From: Pseudoips prasinana
Lineage: Eukaryota > Arthropoda > Insecta > Lepidoptera > Nolidae
Direction of reading: 5' to 3'
Length of the DNA: 64,000 bases
Assembly: GCA_951640165.1 (NCBI GenBank)
Contig: OX621255.1
Coordinates: 29,300,001-29,364,000, forward strand
Within the stretch, counting starts at the first letter, position 1; every line of letters starts with the position of its first letter. Shown here piece after piece: positions 32,383-42,257 of this stretch. The notes under the pieces were generated by a model that saw only the letters and a program-made list of their open reading frames with translations, was not told where the DNA came from and did not search any database. A program made the position numbers and the translations under genes.

Positions 32383-32785
32383 AGTAGGAAAATTACCCGC
32401 AAGCGTGGGAACTGTAGGCAGGAGTCATTTTACGCATTTTTGCTTATTGCAAAAAGGGGGTAAATGGAAACCATGGTCACCGGTGTAATTATACGGTTCA
32501 CTGAATATTGAAGAGGAGGATAGCGTGACCGACTCATTACGAAATCAGTACAATGGAGTTGTTTGAGTTGTATTATTTAACTCTTACAAAATACCACGTT
32601 TGAGTTTAAATCAATCTGCCCCCTATCGTGAGTTCTAAACTTTGTAAAATTGTAGTTATGCAGGGAATATGGAATCCGGGACAAAAATAGGCTTGAAAGA
32701 CACCTCCTTAAAAAAGAATATTGGATGGATTTAGTATTATTGGCCAGACTGTGTTTTGATTAAATAAATATATGAATATATTTGG
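32383..32785. other. Unassigned
   Basis: No match found. A SINE-B scrap follows at about 32790-32850 (CCAGATCCCAAACTAGGCAG). Confidence 0.4.
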
Positions 32786-32859
32786 CATCATAACACTGCC
32801 ACCAGATCCCAAACTAGGCAGAGCCTGTACCTGGCAACTGATAATATCTAATATCTAGG

Positions 32860-33099
32860 GATCTAATAACAATGTCACACAGATCATCCTAGCTCCAAAC
32901 TAAGCAAAGCTTGTACTATGGGTACCAGGCGACGATATACATACTTATATAGATAGATAAATACTTATATACATAGAAAACATCCATGACCCAGAAACAA
33001 ATATTCGTGCTCATCACACAAATTTTTTTCAGTTACCGGGATTCGAACCCAGGACCACCACCATCGTAGGCAGGAGCACTACCAACTAGGCTACGGTGG
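32860..33099 (-). mobile_element. SINE-A (tRNA-like)
   Basis: ACAATGTCACACAGATCATC at the 3' side; head CACCGTAGCCTAGTTGGTAG (minus strand) at the right. Confidence 0.85.
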
Positions 33100-33121
33100 A
33101 ATGTACTTATACATTTCTAAA

Positions 33122-33153
33122 TCCTACTAATATTATATACACAGCACAGCTAG
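33122..33153 (+). mobile_element. 32-nt Helitron end-to-end remnant
   Basis: TCCTACTAATATTATA (5' end of the CGAAAG-type Helitron) is followed almost at once by GCACAGCTAG (3' end). Everything between, including the hairpin, is gone. Flanks are A and T as for a real Helitron. Confidence 0.6.
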
Positions 33154-33343
33154 TACATAGATAGTATTGATAAATTACAACCATACATAGAACAAAAATC
33201 GTAACACCTGGTCCTCGGTAGACATCGAACCACCAAATATTTATAACAAACATTTAAATTAATTAACTTTTTATTGGCCATCACCACACAGGAAATACTG
33301 CGCAAAGGACTATTACTTCATTATTTAACAATACTAGCTAATA

Positions 33344-33663
33344 CTAGCTGTGCCCCGCGGTTTTACCTGCGTTAAATTTTATAAATTATCACAGCTCCTC
33401 TCCCGTAGGTGATAGCGTGATAATATGTAGTCTATATGTTGACCCGATCTCCTAGTAATATTCACGCAAAATTTGAAGTAAATCCATGCAGTACTTTTTG
33501 AGTTTAGTCCGGATGTACATAGAGACAAACTGACACACAGATAAAAATTCTAAAAAATATATTTTTGGCTTCGATATCGATTGTAAATCACGCCCAAGTA
33601 TCCTTTAAAAAAAATATTCAATGTACAGTTTCGACTTTCCTTTGATTTTATTATATGTATAGA
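33344..33663 (-). mobile_element. Non-autonomous Helitron inside the tandem array
   Basis: Minus strand: 5' TCTATACATATAATAAAATC, 3' hairpin region GCAGGTAAAACCGCGGGG, then CACAGCTAG. Flanks fit A/T insertion. The hairpin has one changed base. Confidence 0.9.
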
Positions 33664-33667
33664 TCTT

Positions 33668-33913
33668 ATCGGGGGCAGGGCACATAGCTCGTATAGCCGA
33701 CGGCCGCTGGGGCAGAAAGGTTCTCGAGTGGCGACCACGAACCGGAAGACGCAGCGTGGGCAGGCCCCCTACGAGATGGACCGATGATCTCGTGCGGGTC
33801 GCTGGAAATCGCTGGATGCGGATAGCGCAAGACCGGCAATTGTGGAGATCTTTGGGGGAGGCCTTTGTCCAGCAGTGGACGTCTTTCGGCTGATATGATG
33901 ATGATGATGATAG
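33668..33913 (+). mobile_element. RTE-clade LINE 3' end
   Basis: Almost the same as 40310-40550: GGGCAGGGCACATAGCTCGT, GGTTCTCGAGTGGCGACCAC, ending CGGCTGATATGATGATGATG. It is inserted next to the Helitron in the array. Confidence 0.85.
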
Positions 33914-34796
33914 ATCTTATCATTACACGAAAGGCCTACACATAAAACTAGTACATAGTAAAATCTGGCAATGAACGGCAAATGCCAGCCGCTGCGACAT
34001 TTACTGGCACGCCGGCTCAGAATAAAAATGTACAGTACGGAAACTTCCTACAAACGGTCGAAACGGCACACTCACACAAACATACGCATCCACAAGAACC
34101 CTAAGGGCCAGCGCAGACAGAGAGGAGCGCAGCGGAGATGATTTTATTAAAGCACTAGGAAAAATACTTTAAAATTATAGAAATAAAGTGCAAACTAACA
34201 TAAAATAAACATAAAAACTAACATAAAATACTGCGCAAAGGACTATTACTCCATTATTTAATATCTTATCGTTACACGAAAGGCCTAGACATAAAACTGG
34301 TACATAGTAAAAATCTGGCAATGAACGGCAAATGCCAGCCGCTGCGGCTTTACTGGCACGCCGGCTCAGAATAAAAATACACAGTACGGAAACTACTAAA
34401 CTACACTAATATAAATAACGAAACCTACAAACGGTCGAAACGGCACACTCACACAAACATACGCATCCACAAGAACCCTATAGGCCAGCGCAGACAGAGA
34501 GGAGCGCAGCGGAGAGGATTTTATTAAAGCACTAGGAAAAAACCTTTAAAATTATAGAAATAAAGTGCAAACTAACATAAAATACTGCGCAAAGGACTAT
34601 TACTCCATTATTTAATATCTTATCGTTACACGAAAGGCCTAGACATAAAACTGGTACATAGTAAAAATCTGACAATGAACGACAAATGCCAGCCGCTGCG
34701 GCTTTACTGGCACGCCGGCTCAGAATAAAAATATACAGTACGGAAACTACGTACAAACGGTCGAAACGGCACACTCACACAAACATACGCATCCAC

Positions 34797-35276
34797 AAGA
34801 ACCCTAAGGACCAGCGCAGACAGAGAGGAGCGCAGCGGAGAGGATTTCATTAAAGCACTAGGAAATCAACTTTAAATTATAGAAATAAAGTGCATATATA
34901 TTTTTATATACTGTGGACACGGGTCTTATCGCGATAAATATTTAGGTAAATCATGACTTTCGCGACCAGTCGACCCGTGACCACGGCTGGTGCAATCCAT
35001 GCCGAAACGTCGGGTAACCAAGGTAATAATTTACCTAAATATTTATCGCGATGAGACCCGTGTCCACAGTATATAAAAAATGTGTACAAATCGCGAAAGT
35101 TTAAAAACATTAAAGTACATATATGCTTGAAACTAACATAAAATGCTCGTACAGTCCCGGGCATATAATGTTTAAGCATATATGAACTTTATTTTAATAA
35201 GTTTAAAGTTGATTTTTTATTGGCTTAATAACATCCTCTCCGCTGCTCTCCTCTCTGTCTGCGCTGGCCCTAAGGA
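34797..35276. mobile_element. Harbinger-like MITE (right end of the array)
   Basis: Ends GGRCCAGCGCAGACAGAG / CTCTGTCTGCGCTGGCCC with TAA on both sides. The inverted ends match over about 100 bp (CAGCGGAGAGGAT, ATTAAAGC / GGCTTAATAACAT, TCAACTTTAAA). The 3-bp TAA flank and GGG/CCC ends fit PIF/Harbinger. A second foldback repeat is nested inside (34903-35077). Confidence 0.75.
34903..35077. repeat. Inverted repeat nested in the Harbinger-like MITE
   Basis: Arms of about 49 bp (TATACTGTGGACACGGGTCT, CGATAAATATTTAGGTAAAT), one or two mismatches, enclosing about 77 bp that includes GCCGAAACGTCGGGTAAC. Flanked by TATA-rich sequence. Confidence 0.85.
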
Positions 35277-35458
35277 GTTATCGCGGTGCTGACAGTAGTG
35301 TGTGCCGCATCAAAACGAGTGGAGGCGTATAAGTTTATCTCCGCAATCTCTTTAAAAATCCACGTTCGTTTTGCGTAAGATACGGGCTGTTCGAATTCGG
35401 CTTGATCAAAACGGGAGCTTTTGTATTTTAACCATCCTGCTGATTTATAAAACTAATA

Positions 35459-35627
35459 TCTACTATATAAAAATAAGTCAGGTTTTCCTTCCTGACGCTA
35501 TAACTCCAGAACGCACGAACCGATTTCCACGGTTTTGCATTCGTTGGAAAGGTCTCGGGCTCCGTGAGGTTTATGGCAAAGAAAATTTATAAAATTTAAC
35601 GCGGGTAACACCGCGGGCCGCAGCTAG
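35459..35627 (+). mobile_element. Helitron, tandem copy 1
   Basis: 5' TCTACTATATAAAAATAAGT; body CTCCAGAACGCACGAACC; 3' hairpin AACGCGGGTAACACCGCGGG, then CGCAGCTAG. The next copy starts on the very next base. Confidence 0.9.
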
Positions 35628-35787
35628 TCTACTATATAAAAATAAGTCGGGTTTTCCTTCCTGACGCTATAACTCCAGAACGCACGAACCGATTTCCACG
35701 GTTTTGCATTCGTTGGAAAGGTTCCGTGAGGTTTATAGCAAAGAAAATTTATAAAATTTAACGCGGTTGCACCGTGGGGCACAGCTA
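35628..35787 (+). mobile_element. Helitron, tandem copy 2
   Basis: Same element repeated head to tail: TCTACTATATAAAAATAAGT to CACAGCTAG. It differs by a short deletion (CTCGGGCT missing) and a degraded hairpin (GCGGTTGCACCGTGGGGC). Confidence 0.9.
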
Positions 35788-36147
35788 GTGTTTTATAAAA
35801 AAATAATATTAACTATCTTAAACATTAAAAGTTACAACCCTACAGCTTTAATAGAGCGTAAGTAATTATTTCATCAACTAGGCTTAGTTACCTTACTGTC
35901 CATATTTATACTGTGACGCCGGTTTATAAGAACGTAGGTTCGGCCACTTTCCAGACTAATGACGTCACTTCCGAATTCTTCGACAACCGTTAGGCCCTCT
36001 CATTATAATTTTATGATTCGGTTTTTGAATTCGAGATATTGATGGTAGAGAAACGTCTGTGATCTCTACCGATGTTTTTATGATGGAATCTGATAAACTG
36101 GAACATATATTTCTTGTTTGGAATGTAATATTATTATTTAGTATGCT
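35788..36147. other. Unassigned
   Basis: No match found. Confidence 0.4.
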
Positions 36148-36237
36148 GTGTGGCGGACGGCATAGAATATCGCCACCCCATCTCATCGGGGTCGTAGAAG
36201 TCGTCCCAAAGGAAAATCTCCCAGAGAACGGGCAGCA
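36148..36237 (-). repeat. LINE-like dispersed repeat fragment
   Basis: TGTGTGGCGGACGGCATAGA, CCACCCCATCTCATCGGGG, CTCCCAGAGAACGGGCAGC. Confidence 0.7.
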
Positions 36238-36948
36238 GAGTCTCTATGCCATCATTATCATTATTACAGCTGAAAGAAGTCCACTGGTGGACAAGCCTCT
36301 CCCAAGAATCATCTTAGGGGGATATGCCATAATCGCTACTCTTGGCAGACGGTTTGGCGAATGCAGTAAGTTGGTCATAGTACTCAGAAGGAAGCTGCTA
36401 CCCATCCTCCGGGAAATATTCCTTCGGGTTCACTTCTACGCCTCCCACTCATCATGCATCACTAGTGTTGAAAATGACTAAAGTGACTGAATAAGACTGA
36501 TTGTCATTTACGGTCAAATTGGTCAAAAACGTTCAATAACTGTCAAAAATTGTCATTTTCAGTCAATTTGATTTCAGTAATAGTTTAGCACCTTTTAAGT
36601 TTTTGTCGTTGATAAAAGTCTACAACTTCTAAATTGAACCAAAAAGTGATTTTTATGACTTAAAGTATTATTATATAGTGTTAATCATTTTACATTTCTA
36701 ATTATCCGTGCATTTAAGACAAAATGGCAACGTCGCATCGCCTCGCGCATCGACTTTGATGCTGTCTTATCCTCTCATGATATAATAGAAAATAAAACGT
36801 TGCTTCATTTAAACTTTCATATAAATTGGGTACCTAAATAAATAAATAATTGGGTGGTAGTCGAGAATCTATACAAATAAATAAAATTGTAGTGTCTGTT
36901 TGTAATATTGAAATAGCCGGTTTTTACTACATAAATATGTATATATTA

Positions 36949-38230
36949 GGTCTTTACCTATGAAATTGCCGTTCTGCAGTACTGGCCATTTCAAATCAAA
37001 ATAATTTTTGTTTGGCTAAGAATTCTAATTTCAAATTAATTTTATTTTAAAAACATGGATTCTTTTTTCCAAAAGTAGTCATTTCTTTATTGATTAGTGT
37101 TACATTTTCATCGCATTTCAATCTTTTTCGTCATCATGGATACGTTAAAAATTCGAGTAATTATGGAATATGAGTACCGTCGTGGCAGCAACGCGGCACA
37201 AGCGGCACGCAACATCAACGACGTTTACGGAGCTAACACTACAAACCAACGCACCACCTGTTATTGGTTTGCTCGCTTCCGTTCTGGAAATTTCGACCTG
37301 AAAAATGAACCTCGCGGTCGTCCGAAGACTTTGGTCGACAATGACGAATTAAAGGCGGTTGTGGAAGCTGATGATACACAATCTACGGCTGAATTAGCAG
37401 CAGCTTTCGACGTTAGCGTCAAAACAATATTGGTCCATTTGCGTCAAATTGGCAAGGTAAAAAAGCTTGACAAATGGGTGCCCCACGAACTCAATGATCG
37501 CCAGCGCGAAGTACGCGTCGAGACGTGCCTTGCACTGCTCAACAGACACACAAATGAAGGAATTTTGAACCGCATTGTTACCTGCGATGAAAAATGGATT
37601 CTGTTTGATAACCGCAAGCGCTCAGCAAGTTGGTTGGATCCTGGTTCAGCACCTAAACAATGCCCTAAACGAAAACTTACCCCTAGAAAAGTGATGGTCA
37701 CTGTTTGGTGGTCTAGCGCCGGTGTGATTCATCACAGCTTCTTACCAAACGGGGTGAGCATTACTGCAGATGTGTACTGTGAAGAACTGAGCACAATGAT
37801 GGAGAAGCTGGCGCATCTCCAACCAGCATTGGTCAATCGCTCGTCTCCGCTGCTCCTGCACGACAACGCGCGACCTCATACTGCACAGCAGACGGTCTCC
37901 AAGTTGCAAGAACTGGGGTTGGAAGCTCTCCGTCATCCGCCCTACTCACCAGACCTTGCGCCTACAGACTACTACTTTTTCCAGAATTTGGATAACTTCT
38001 TGGCGGGAAAAAAATTCAATACCCGAGAGGCAGTACAAAATGCCTTTGAAGAATTTGTTGCCTCCCGTCCAGCTGATTTCTTTAAGAAGGGCATCAATAA
38101 ACTGCCACTGCGATGGCAAAGATGCATTGATTGCATGGGTGATTACTTCGATTAATACAAATAAAAAAATTCATGAAAAAAATTCGTTTAAATTTTTTCA
38201 TACAAAACGGCAATTTCATAGGTAAAGACC
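36949..38230 (+). mobile_element. Mariner element, apparently complete
   Basis: 1,282 bp with TA on both sides (36947-36948, 38231-38232). Inverted ends GGTCTTTACCTATGAAATTG(CCGTT) are identical over 25 bp and 27 of 28 overall. It encodes one uninterrupted transposase. Length, ends and target duplication are all those of a full-length mariner. I do not assign the subfamily. Confidence 0.95.
37136..38155 (+). CDS. Mariner transposase, intact
   Basis: 339 residues from the ATG at 37136. I chose this over an in-frame upstream codon at 37097 because mariner proteins are about 345 residues and begin just before the first helix. The N-terminal helix-turn-helix pair binds the inverted ends (residues about 1-110, including GRPKTLVD). 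The linker motif WVPHEL is at 114-119. The catalytic domain has TCDEKW (D151), HDNARPH (D243) and YSPDLAPTDYYFF (D278), giving the mariner D,D34D spacing. It cuts and pastes the surrounding element at TA sites in the nucleus. There is no stop, frameshift or missing key residue, so the copy may be active. It is nested in the Helitron, so it is the youngest insertion at this locus. Confidence 0.95.
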   Translation: MDTLKIRVIMEYEYRRGSNAAQAARNINDVYGANTTNQRTTCYWFARFRSGNFDLKNEPRGRPKTLVDNDELKAVVEADDTQSTAELAAAFDVSVKTILVHLRQIGKVKKLDKWVPHELNDRQREVRVETCLALLNRHTNEGILNRIVTCDEKWILFDNRKRSASWLDPGSAPKQCPKRKLTPRKVMVTVWWSSAGVIHHSFLPNGVSITADVYCEELSTMMEKLAHLQPALVNRSSPLLLHDNARPHTAQQTVSKLQELGLEALRHPPYSPDLAPTDYYFFQNLDNFLAGKKFNTREAVQNAFEEFVASRPADFFKKGINKLPLRWQRCIDCMGDYFD

Positions 38231-38709
38231 TATTATATACGCTACATACACCAAAATAACATTTTTTTCAATTTTTGTCTGTCTGTCTGTCTGTTTGTTC
38301 CGGCTAATCTCTGAAATGGCTGGACCGATTTTGATTGGACTTTTATTGGCAGGTAGCTGATGTAATAAGGAGTAACTTAGGCTACTTTTATTTTAGAAAA
38401 ATTCTTTTATTTTACTAAAACACGAAATAAACTAATTAACACGCGGATGAAGTCGCGGGCACAGCTAGTAGACAATAATATTTGAGTCTAATTGACTGAA
38501 TTTGACAGTAAATGACCGGTCATTTAAGGTTTATGACAATTGTGACAAGTCATATTCAGTCATTTTACATCTCTATGCATCACACTCATGTTCTGGTATT
38601 CGCCGCCGTCACCACTCTCTGTGTACTATGACCATTATACTACGAGCAGATGGGTTTGCCCATCTGCCAAGCGTGGCGATTGTGGCATATCCCTCCAAAT
38701 GATAGACAA

Positions 38710-39540
38710 ATCTCCATTATGGGAACCTTTTCTGGTCCTTAGCTGATCCTGATTTAGTCTGATCTCTTTAGAACGACACCGTTCCGCCATTGTGCAAAAC
38801 AGTAAAAATAATATCCATGCCGAACACTGTTTCTTAAGATACAGGTATTTCCCTAGTTTAAGAGACAGGGTTCATATTTTATGTACATATCTCTGCCTGT
38901 AACATGGTTGGTCTCGGAACCAATTTGTAATTAACATAAAATAAGTACTCAACATACCTTGTAACAATTAGCAAATAAGCAAATATGTAAACTAACGAAA
39001 TAAATAAATTATTATTAAAAAAAAATATATATCGTCATAAATATAAGGCCATTTCTTCTTCGATAGGTACTCAGTCAAAGATATAATTTGTCATAATGTA
39101 GGTGGTTAATTTAAACTACGACTTTCTAAATAAAAATATATATTTTTTTGATTTATGTTAGCAATAATTACGATTAATTGTTTTTTCGCCGACCGGTTAT
39201 ACACAATCGTGGGAAATAAAGAAAGAATGTTATCTAAGAGTGAATGTCGCTGGAGAAAAAGTCGTTTAGCTCGTTATGTTATGATATTTTCCACGTGTCA
39301 GTTTTTATCGTATTAAATGCGATAACTTGTAAATATTCTATTAGTTCCTACTACTTCTTAGCATTCCATGGATTTAACGTGCGGAAACCGGGTCCATCTC
39401 GTGGTAGAGGAGGGAACACTCGACAGAGTCTGAGACTTGCGGTGGTGCTGTGGTGCATCACCGCTCACCTTCTCTGTCTCTCAGTGTTTGGGGAGGACAC
39501 TGAAAGACAGAATCTCAAGATATTTGATAAGAATATTATA
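38710..39540. other. Unassigned
   Basis: A 101-codon open frame at 39244-39549 has no recognisable domain or signal and ends next to the RTE fragment. I do not call it a gene. Confidence 0.4.
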
Positions 39541-39544
39541 TATG

Positions 39545-40550
39545 TATAAATAATAGATAAAGTGTTTGTATGAAAACGCTACTATGTCATTGCGACTCCA
39601 GGACCAGATCTCGAAACCTATCCACTTGCAGCGAGGCGTGAGACAGGGAGATGTTATATCTCCGAAACTGTTCACCGCTGCATTGGAAGACGTCTTCAAG
39701 CTTCTGGACTGGAAAGGCTCTGGCATCAATATCAATGGCGAGTACATCACTCACCTTCGATTTGCCGATGATATCGTAGTCATGGCTGAGACCATGGAAG
39801 ACCTCAGTACAATGCTCGATGACCTCAGCAGAGTCTCTCAACAAGTGGGTTTGAAAATGAACATGGATAAGACGAAAATCATGTCAAACGTCCATGTTGC
39901 ACCCACTCAATTGAAAGTTGGTGACTCTGCACTCGAAGTTGTAGAGAACTATATTTACCTAGGACAGACCATCCAACTAGGTAGGTCCAACTTCGAGAAG
40001 GAGGTCAATCGTAGAATCCAACTCGGCTGGGCAGCGTTCGGGAAGCTACATAACATCTTCTCGTCCAAAATACCGCAGTGTCTCAAGTCGAAAGTCTTCG
40101 ACCAGTGTGTGTTACCAGTGATGACATACGGAACAGAGACGTGGTCGCTCACTATGGGCCTTATTAGAAGGCTCAAGGTCACCCAAAGAGCAATGGAGAG
40201 GGCTATGCTCGGAGTTTCCCTGCGGGATCGCATCAGAAATGTCGAAATCCGCAGGCGAACCAAAGTCACCGACATAGCCCGAAGAATTGCCAAGTTGAAG
40301 TGGCAGTGGGCAGGGCACATAGCTCGTAGAGCCGACGCCCGTTGGGGCAGAAAGGTTCTCGAGTGGCGACCACGAACCGGAAGACGCAGCGTGGGCAGGC
40401 CCGCTACAAGATGGACCGATGATCTTGTGCGGGTCGCTGGAAAATGCTGGATGCGAATAGCACAAGACCGGCAATTGTGGAGATCTTTGGGGGAGGCTTT
40501 TGTCCAGCAGTGGACGTCTTTCGGCTGATATGATGATGATGATGATGATA
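39545..40550 (+). mobile_element. RTE-clade LINE, 5'-truncated
   Basis: The 3' half of an RTE retrotransposon, ending CGGCTGATATGATGATGATG followed by GATGATAA. RTE elements typically end in such short tandem repeats instead of poly(A). A second, poorer tail lies just downstream (40570-40665). Confidence 0.9.
39566..40528 (+). CDS. RTE reverse transcriptase, C-terminal 320 residues
   Basis: Copies the element's RNA into DNA at a nicked chromosomal site. The open frame begins inside the palm domain at QISKPIHLQRGVRQGDVISP. The catalytic box HLRFADDIVVMAE (Asp pair at about residues 67-68) and NMDKTKIM follow, then YLGQTI, the thumb, and the conserved C-terminal VLPVMTYGTETWSLT, MERAMLGVSLRDRIRN, AGHIARRADARWGRKVLEW. 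The endonuclease and the RT fingers are missing, so it is a dead fragment despite the open frame. No true start codon is expected here. This protein tail matches the fragments at 1, 27460, 33668, 55405 and 60615. Confidence 0.9.
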   Translation: MYENATMSLRLQDQISKPIHLQRGVRQGDVISPKLFTAALEDVFKLLDWKGSGININGEYITHLRFADDIVVMAETMEDLSTMLDDLSRVSQQVGLKMNMDKTKIMSNVHVAPTQLKVGDSALEVVENYIYLGQTIQLGRSNFEKEVNRRIQLGWAAFGKLHNIFSSKIPQCLKSKVFDQCVLPVMTYGTETWSLTMGLIRRLKVTQRAMERAMLGVSLRDRIRNVEIRRRTKVTDIARRIAKLKWQWAGHIARRADARWGRKVLEWRPRTGRRSVGRPATRWTDDLVRVAGKCWMRIAQDRQLWRSLGEAFVQQWTSFG

Positions 40551-40569
40551 AATAATATTAAACGTTTTT

Positions 40570-40665
40570 ACTGGACGATCTTGTTAGGGTCGCGGAAGGC
40601 CCTGGCAGCGGGTTGAGCAGGGCCGGCAATTGTGGACGTCTTCCGACTAACATGATAGTGATGAT
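40570..40665 (+). mobile_element. RTE-clade LINE tail scrap
   Basis: GGACGATCTTGTTAGGGTCG, GGGCCGGCAATTGTGGACGT, then GATAGTGATGATGAA; diverged tail. Confidence 0.7.
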
Positions 40666-41055
40666 GAATAGTGTGTGTATCTTAGTAAGGTCCTAGCTGT
40701 AATTGGCGCATCAGAAACTCATTGTAAAGCAGGGCAGGATCAGCAATGCATTAGATAGCTAGCCAGCGCCATAAGCTACGATAACTACTTACCATCAAGT
40801 AGATCCTTTACGTGGAATCGATCACGTCAAGTATGCATTCAGTGTTTATTCACCACATACGTGCAGGCTCTGGAATATATTACCAGCTGCAGTATTTCCT
40901 CAGTGCTACAACATGAGGTTTAAAAAGAGTAGGTTGCTGTAATGTCAATGAGTAGCGACTGTCACTATCCATCAAGTGAGTCGCTAGTTCGTCTGCCTCG
41001 ATAGGAAACAAAAAATGAGGAAATACTTGTTTGGCAACTTGTTACAATTATTATC
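40666..41055. other. Unassigned
   Basis: No match found. Confidence 0.4.
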
Positions 41056-41310
41056 TTCGGACATTATGTACAGACGCCAGCACATCAAGCTACTCAATCT
41101 GTCAAATTTCCCAATTGAAAAGGAACCTTATGCTTTTGGGATAAAGTTGAAAATCTATAAAAGAAATTTGACAGATTGGGATAGCTGGATGTGCTGGCGT
41201 CTGTACAAACGGCCATCTGTTCCTAAACTTAGCAGAGCTTTTACTGTGGAAACCAGAAACACTACTTTTCTTTTTTAAATACATAATATGTACTTATAAA
41301 GGTAATTAAT
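41056..41310 (-). mobile_element. SINE-B split by a GTAC-MITE
   Basis: Left GGACATTAT, right AAACGGCCATCTGTTCCTAA and GGAAACCAGAAACACTACTT. Joining them around a single GTAC restores the SINE-B start (GGACATTATTCACACACGGCC-like). Confidence 0.75.
41068..41206 (-). mobile_element. GTAC-targeted MITE, copy 7
   Basis: 139 bp, perfect GTAC at both edges, inserted in SINE-B. Confidence 0.9.
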
Positions 41311-41320
41311 AAAAATAATA

Positions 41321-41570
41321 TACTGGGACATTATTCACACACGGTCATCTGATCCCAAACTAAGCAGAGCTTGTACTATGGAAACCAGATAATCGATATA
41401 CTACATACACTATTTTTCTTTTGTAAATACATACTTATATAGATAATTACACCCAGATTCAGGACAAATAGACATCTTCCTGCACACAAATATCTGTACT
41501 GGGTGGAAATCGAACCCAGGACCTGCGGCGTGAAAGGCAAGTATCTACCAACCACGACAACCAGCCCCTC
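41321..41570 (-). mobile_element. SINE-B (tRNA-like), full length
   Basis: ACTGGGACATTATTCACACA to GGTGGAAATCGAACCCAGGA and CTACCAACCACGACAACCAG. Confidence 0.85.
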
Positions 41571-41778
41571 GGAGAAATAAGGTATGTTTTGCAAACTAGC
41601 TTGCCAGTCATAAACTCATTGGAATAAACCACAGATCAAATGAAACTTTTTAAACCTTGCGGTTTCCCTTTCCCCATGAGTGATCCAGAGCCTGTTCAAA
41701 CGGATAAAAAAAAATCTTTATTCGAAATTCAAAAATTTGAGGATTGTTTTAGCCGTTCAAGAGGATACGAGTAGGAAC

Positions 41779-42145
41779 TGATGTCTTCCCGGCCGTATTT
41801 CGGCCACGGCGGCCATTCTCAATGGAAATTAGCCAATTGTGCAGGACATATTATAGTGCACAAGTGTGTGCGCAAACACAGGGGCACTTTCTATTCCATC
41901 ACTCTCATGATCCGATGGGACGACTAGCGACACGACCGTAAAGAGATCAGGCACAGGAGCGACGGCTTTACGTGCTCTCCGAGGCACGGGGGTATAATAC
42001 CGCCAACTTCCAGACTTCGGGCTGATACTGAGAAATTTCTTTTTACGGAAAAATCCCAAAATCACTTTTTGGCCCGACCCGGGATTTGAACCCAGGACCT
42101 CATTATCTGCGGTTGAACACGCTACCGCTAGACCAACGAGGCAGT
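41779..42145 (-). mobile_element. SINE-C (tRNA-like), full length
   Basis: ATGTCTTCCCGGCCGTATTT at the 3' side; head GTTGGTCTAGCGGTAGCGTG (minus strand) and B box GGGTTCAAATCCCGGG. Confidence 0.85.
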
Positions 42146-42257
42146 CAGTAGGAACTAATGAAGGAACGAACTATAAGAGTCGTCTAATAAAGTGCTTCGT
42201 TTACACTCAGCTCAATAAATAAATAATATAATAAATATAGCGCAATATAACGCTACT

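Larger units (their letters stand above)
33290..34900. repeat. Tandem array of about 350-bp Harbinger-derived units
   Basis: Three clear units begin at 33914, 34263 and 34617 (ATCTTATCGTTACACG; spacing 349 and 354 bp). Each holds AAATGCCAGCCGCTGCG, TACTGGCACGCCGGCTCAGA, CACACTCACACAAACATACG, the transposon end GGGCCAGCGCAGACAGAG and TACTGCGCAAAGGACTATTA. A unit end at 33295-33330 lies left of a Helitron and an RTE tail, so those two inserted into the array. No open frame is shared by the units. Confidence 0.85.
36868..38468 (+). mobile_element. Helitron split by mariner, inside the hAT element
   Basis: 5' TCTATACAAATAAATAAAAT after A. The right part, from 38231, has GTCTGTCTGTCTGTCTGTTT, TGGCTGGACCGATTTTGATT, hairpin CGCGGATGAAGTCGCGGGC and ACAGCTAG before T. 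Without the mariner it is about 320 bp. Confidence 0.85.
36463..38575. mobile_element. hAT-type element (host of the nest)
   Basis: Ends TAGTGTTGAAAATGACT / AGTCATTTTACATCTCTA, the YAGNGNTG pattern of hAT termini, with an exact 8-bp target duplication TGCATCAC (36455-36462 and 38576-38583). Without the nested elements it is about 510 bp and non-coding. Confidence 0.85.
36238..38705 (+). repeat. LINE-like dispersed repeat split by the hAT/Helitron/mariner nest
   Basis: Left part 36238-36462 (CTGAAAGAAGTCCACTGGTG, GGATATGCCATAATCGCTAC, TATTCCTTCGGGTTCACTTC) and right part 38576-38705 (CTCATGTTCTGGTATTCGCC, CATATCCCTCCAAATGATAG). The parts are separated by the 8-bp duplicated TGCATCAC and everything between. 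The right part also holds the empty GTAC site (38623-38626) matching MITE copy 1. Confidence 0.75.

Noticed and set aside
33914..34900. CRISPR-like array
   Set aside because: Units are about 350 bp with no spacers, and the context is eukaryotic transposon DNA.
37444..37936. Minus-strand open frames over the mariner
   Set aside because: Antisense shadows of the transposase gene.
39244..39549. 101-codon gene upstream of the RTE fragment
   Set aside because: No domain, no conservation in the window; length compatible with chance.
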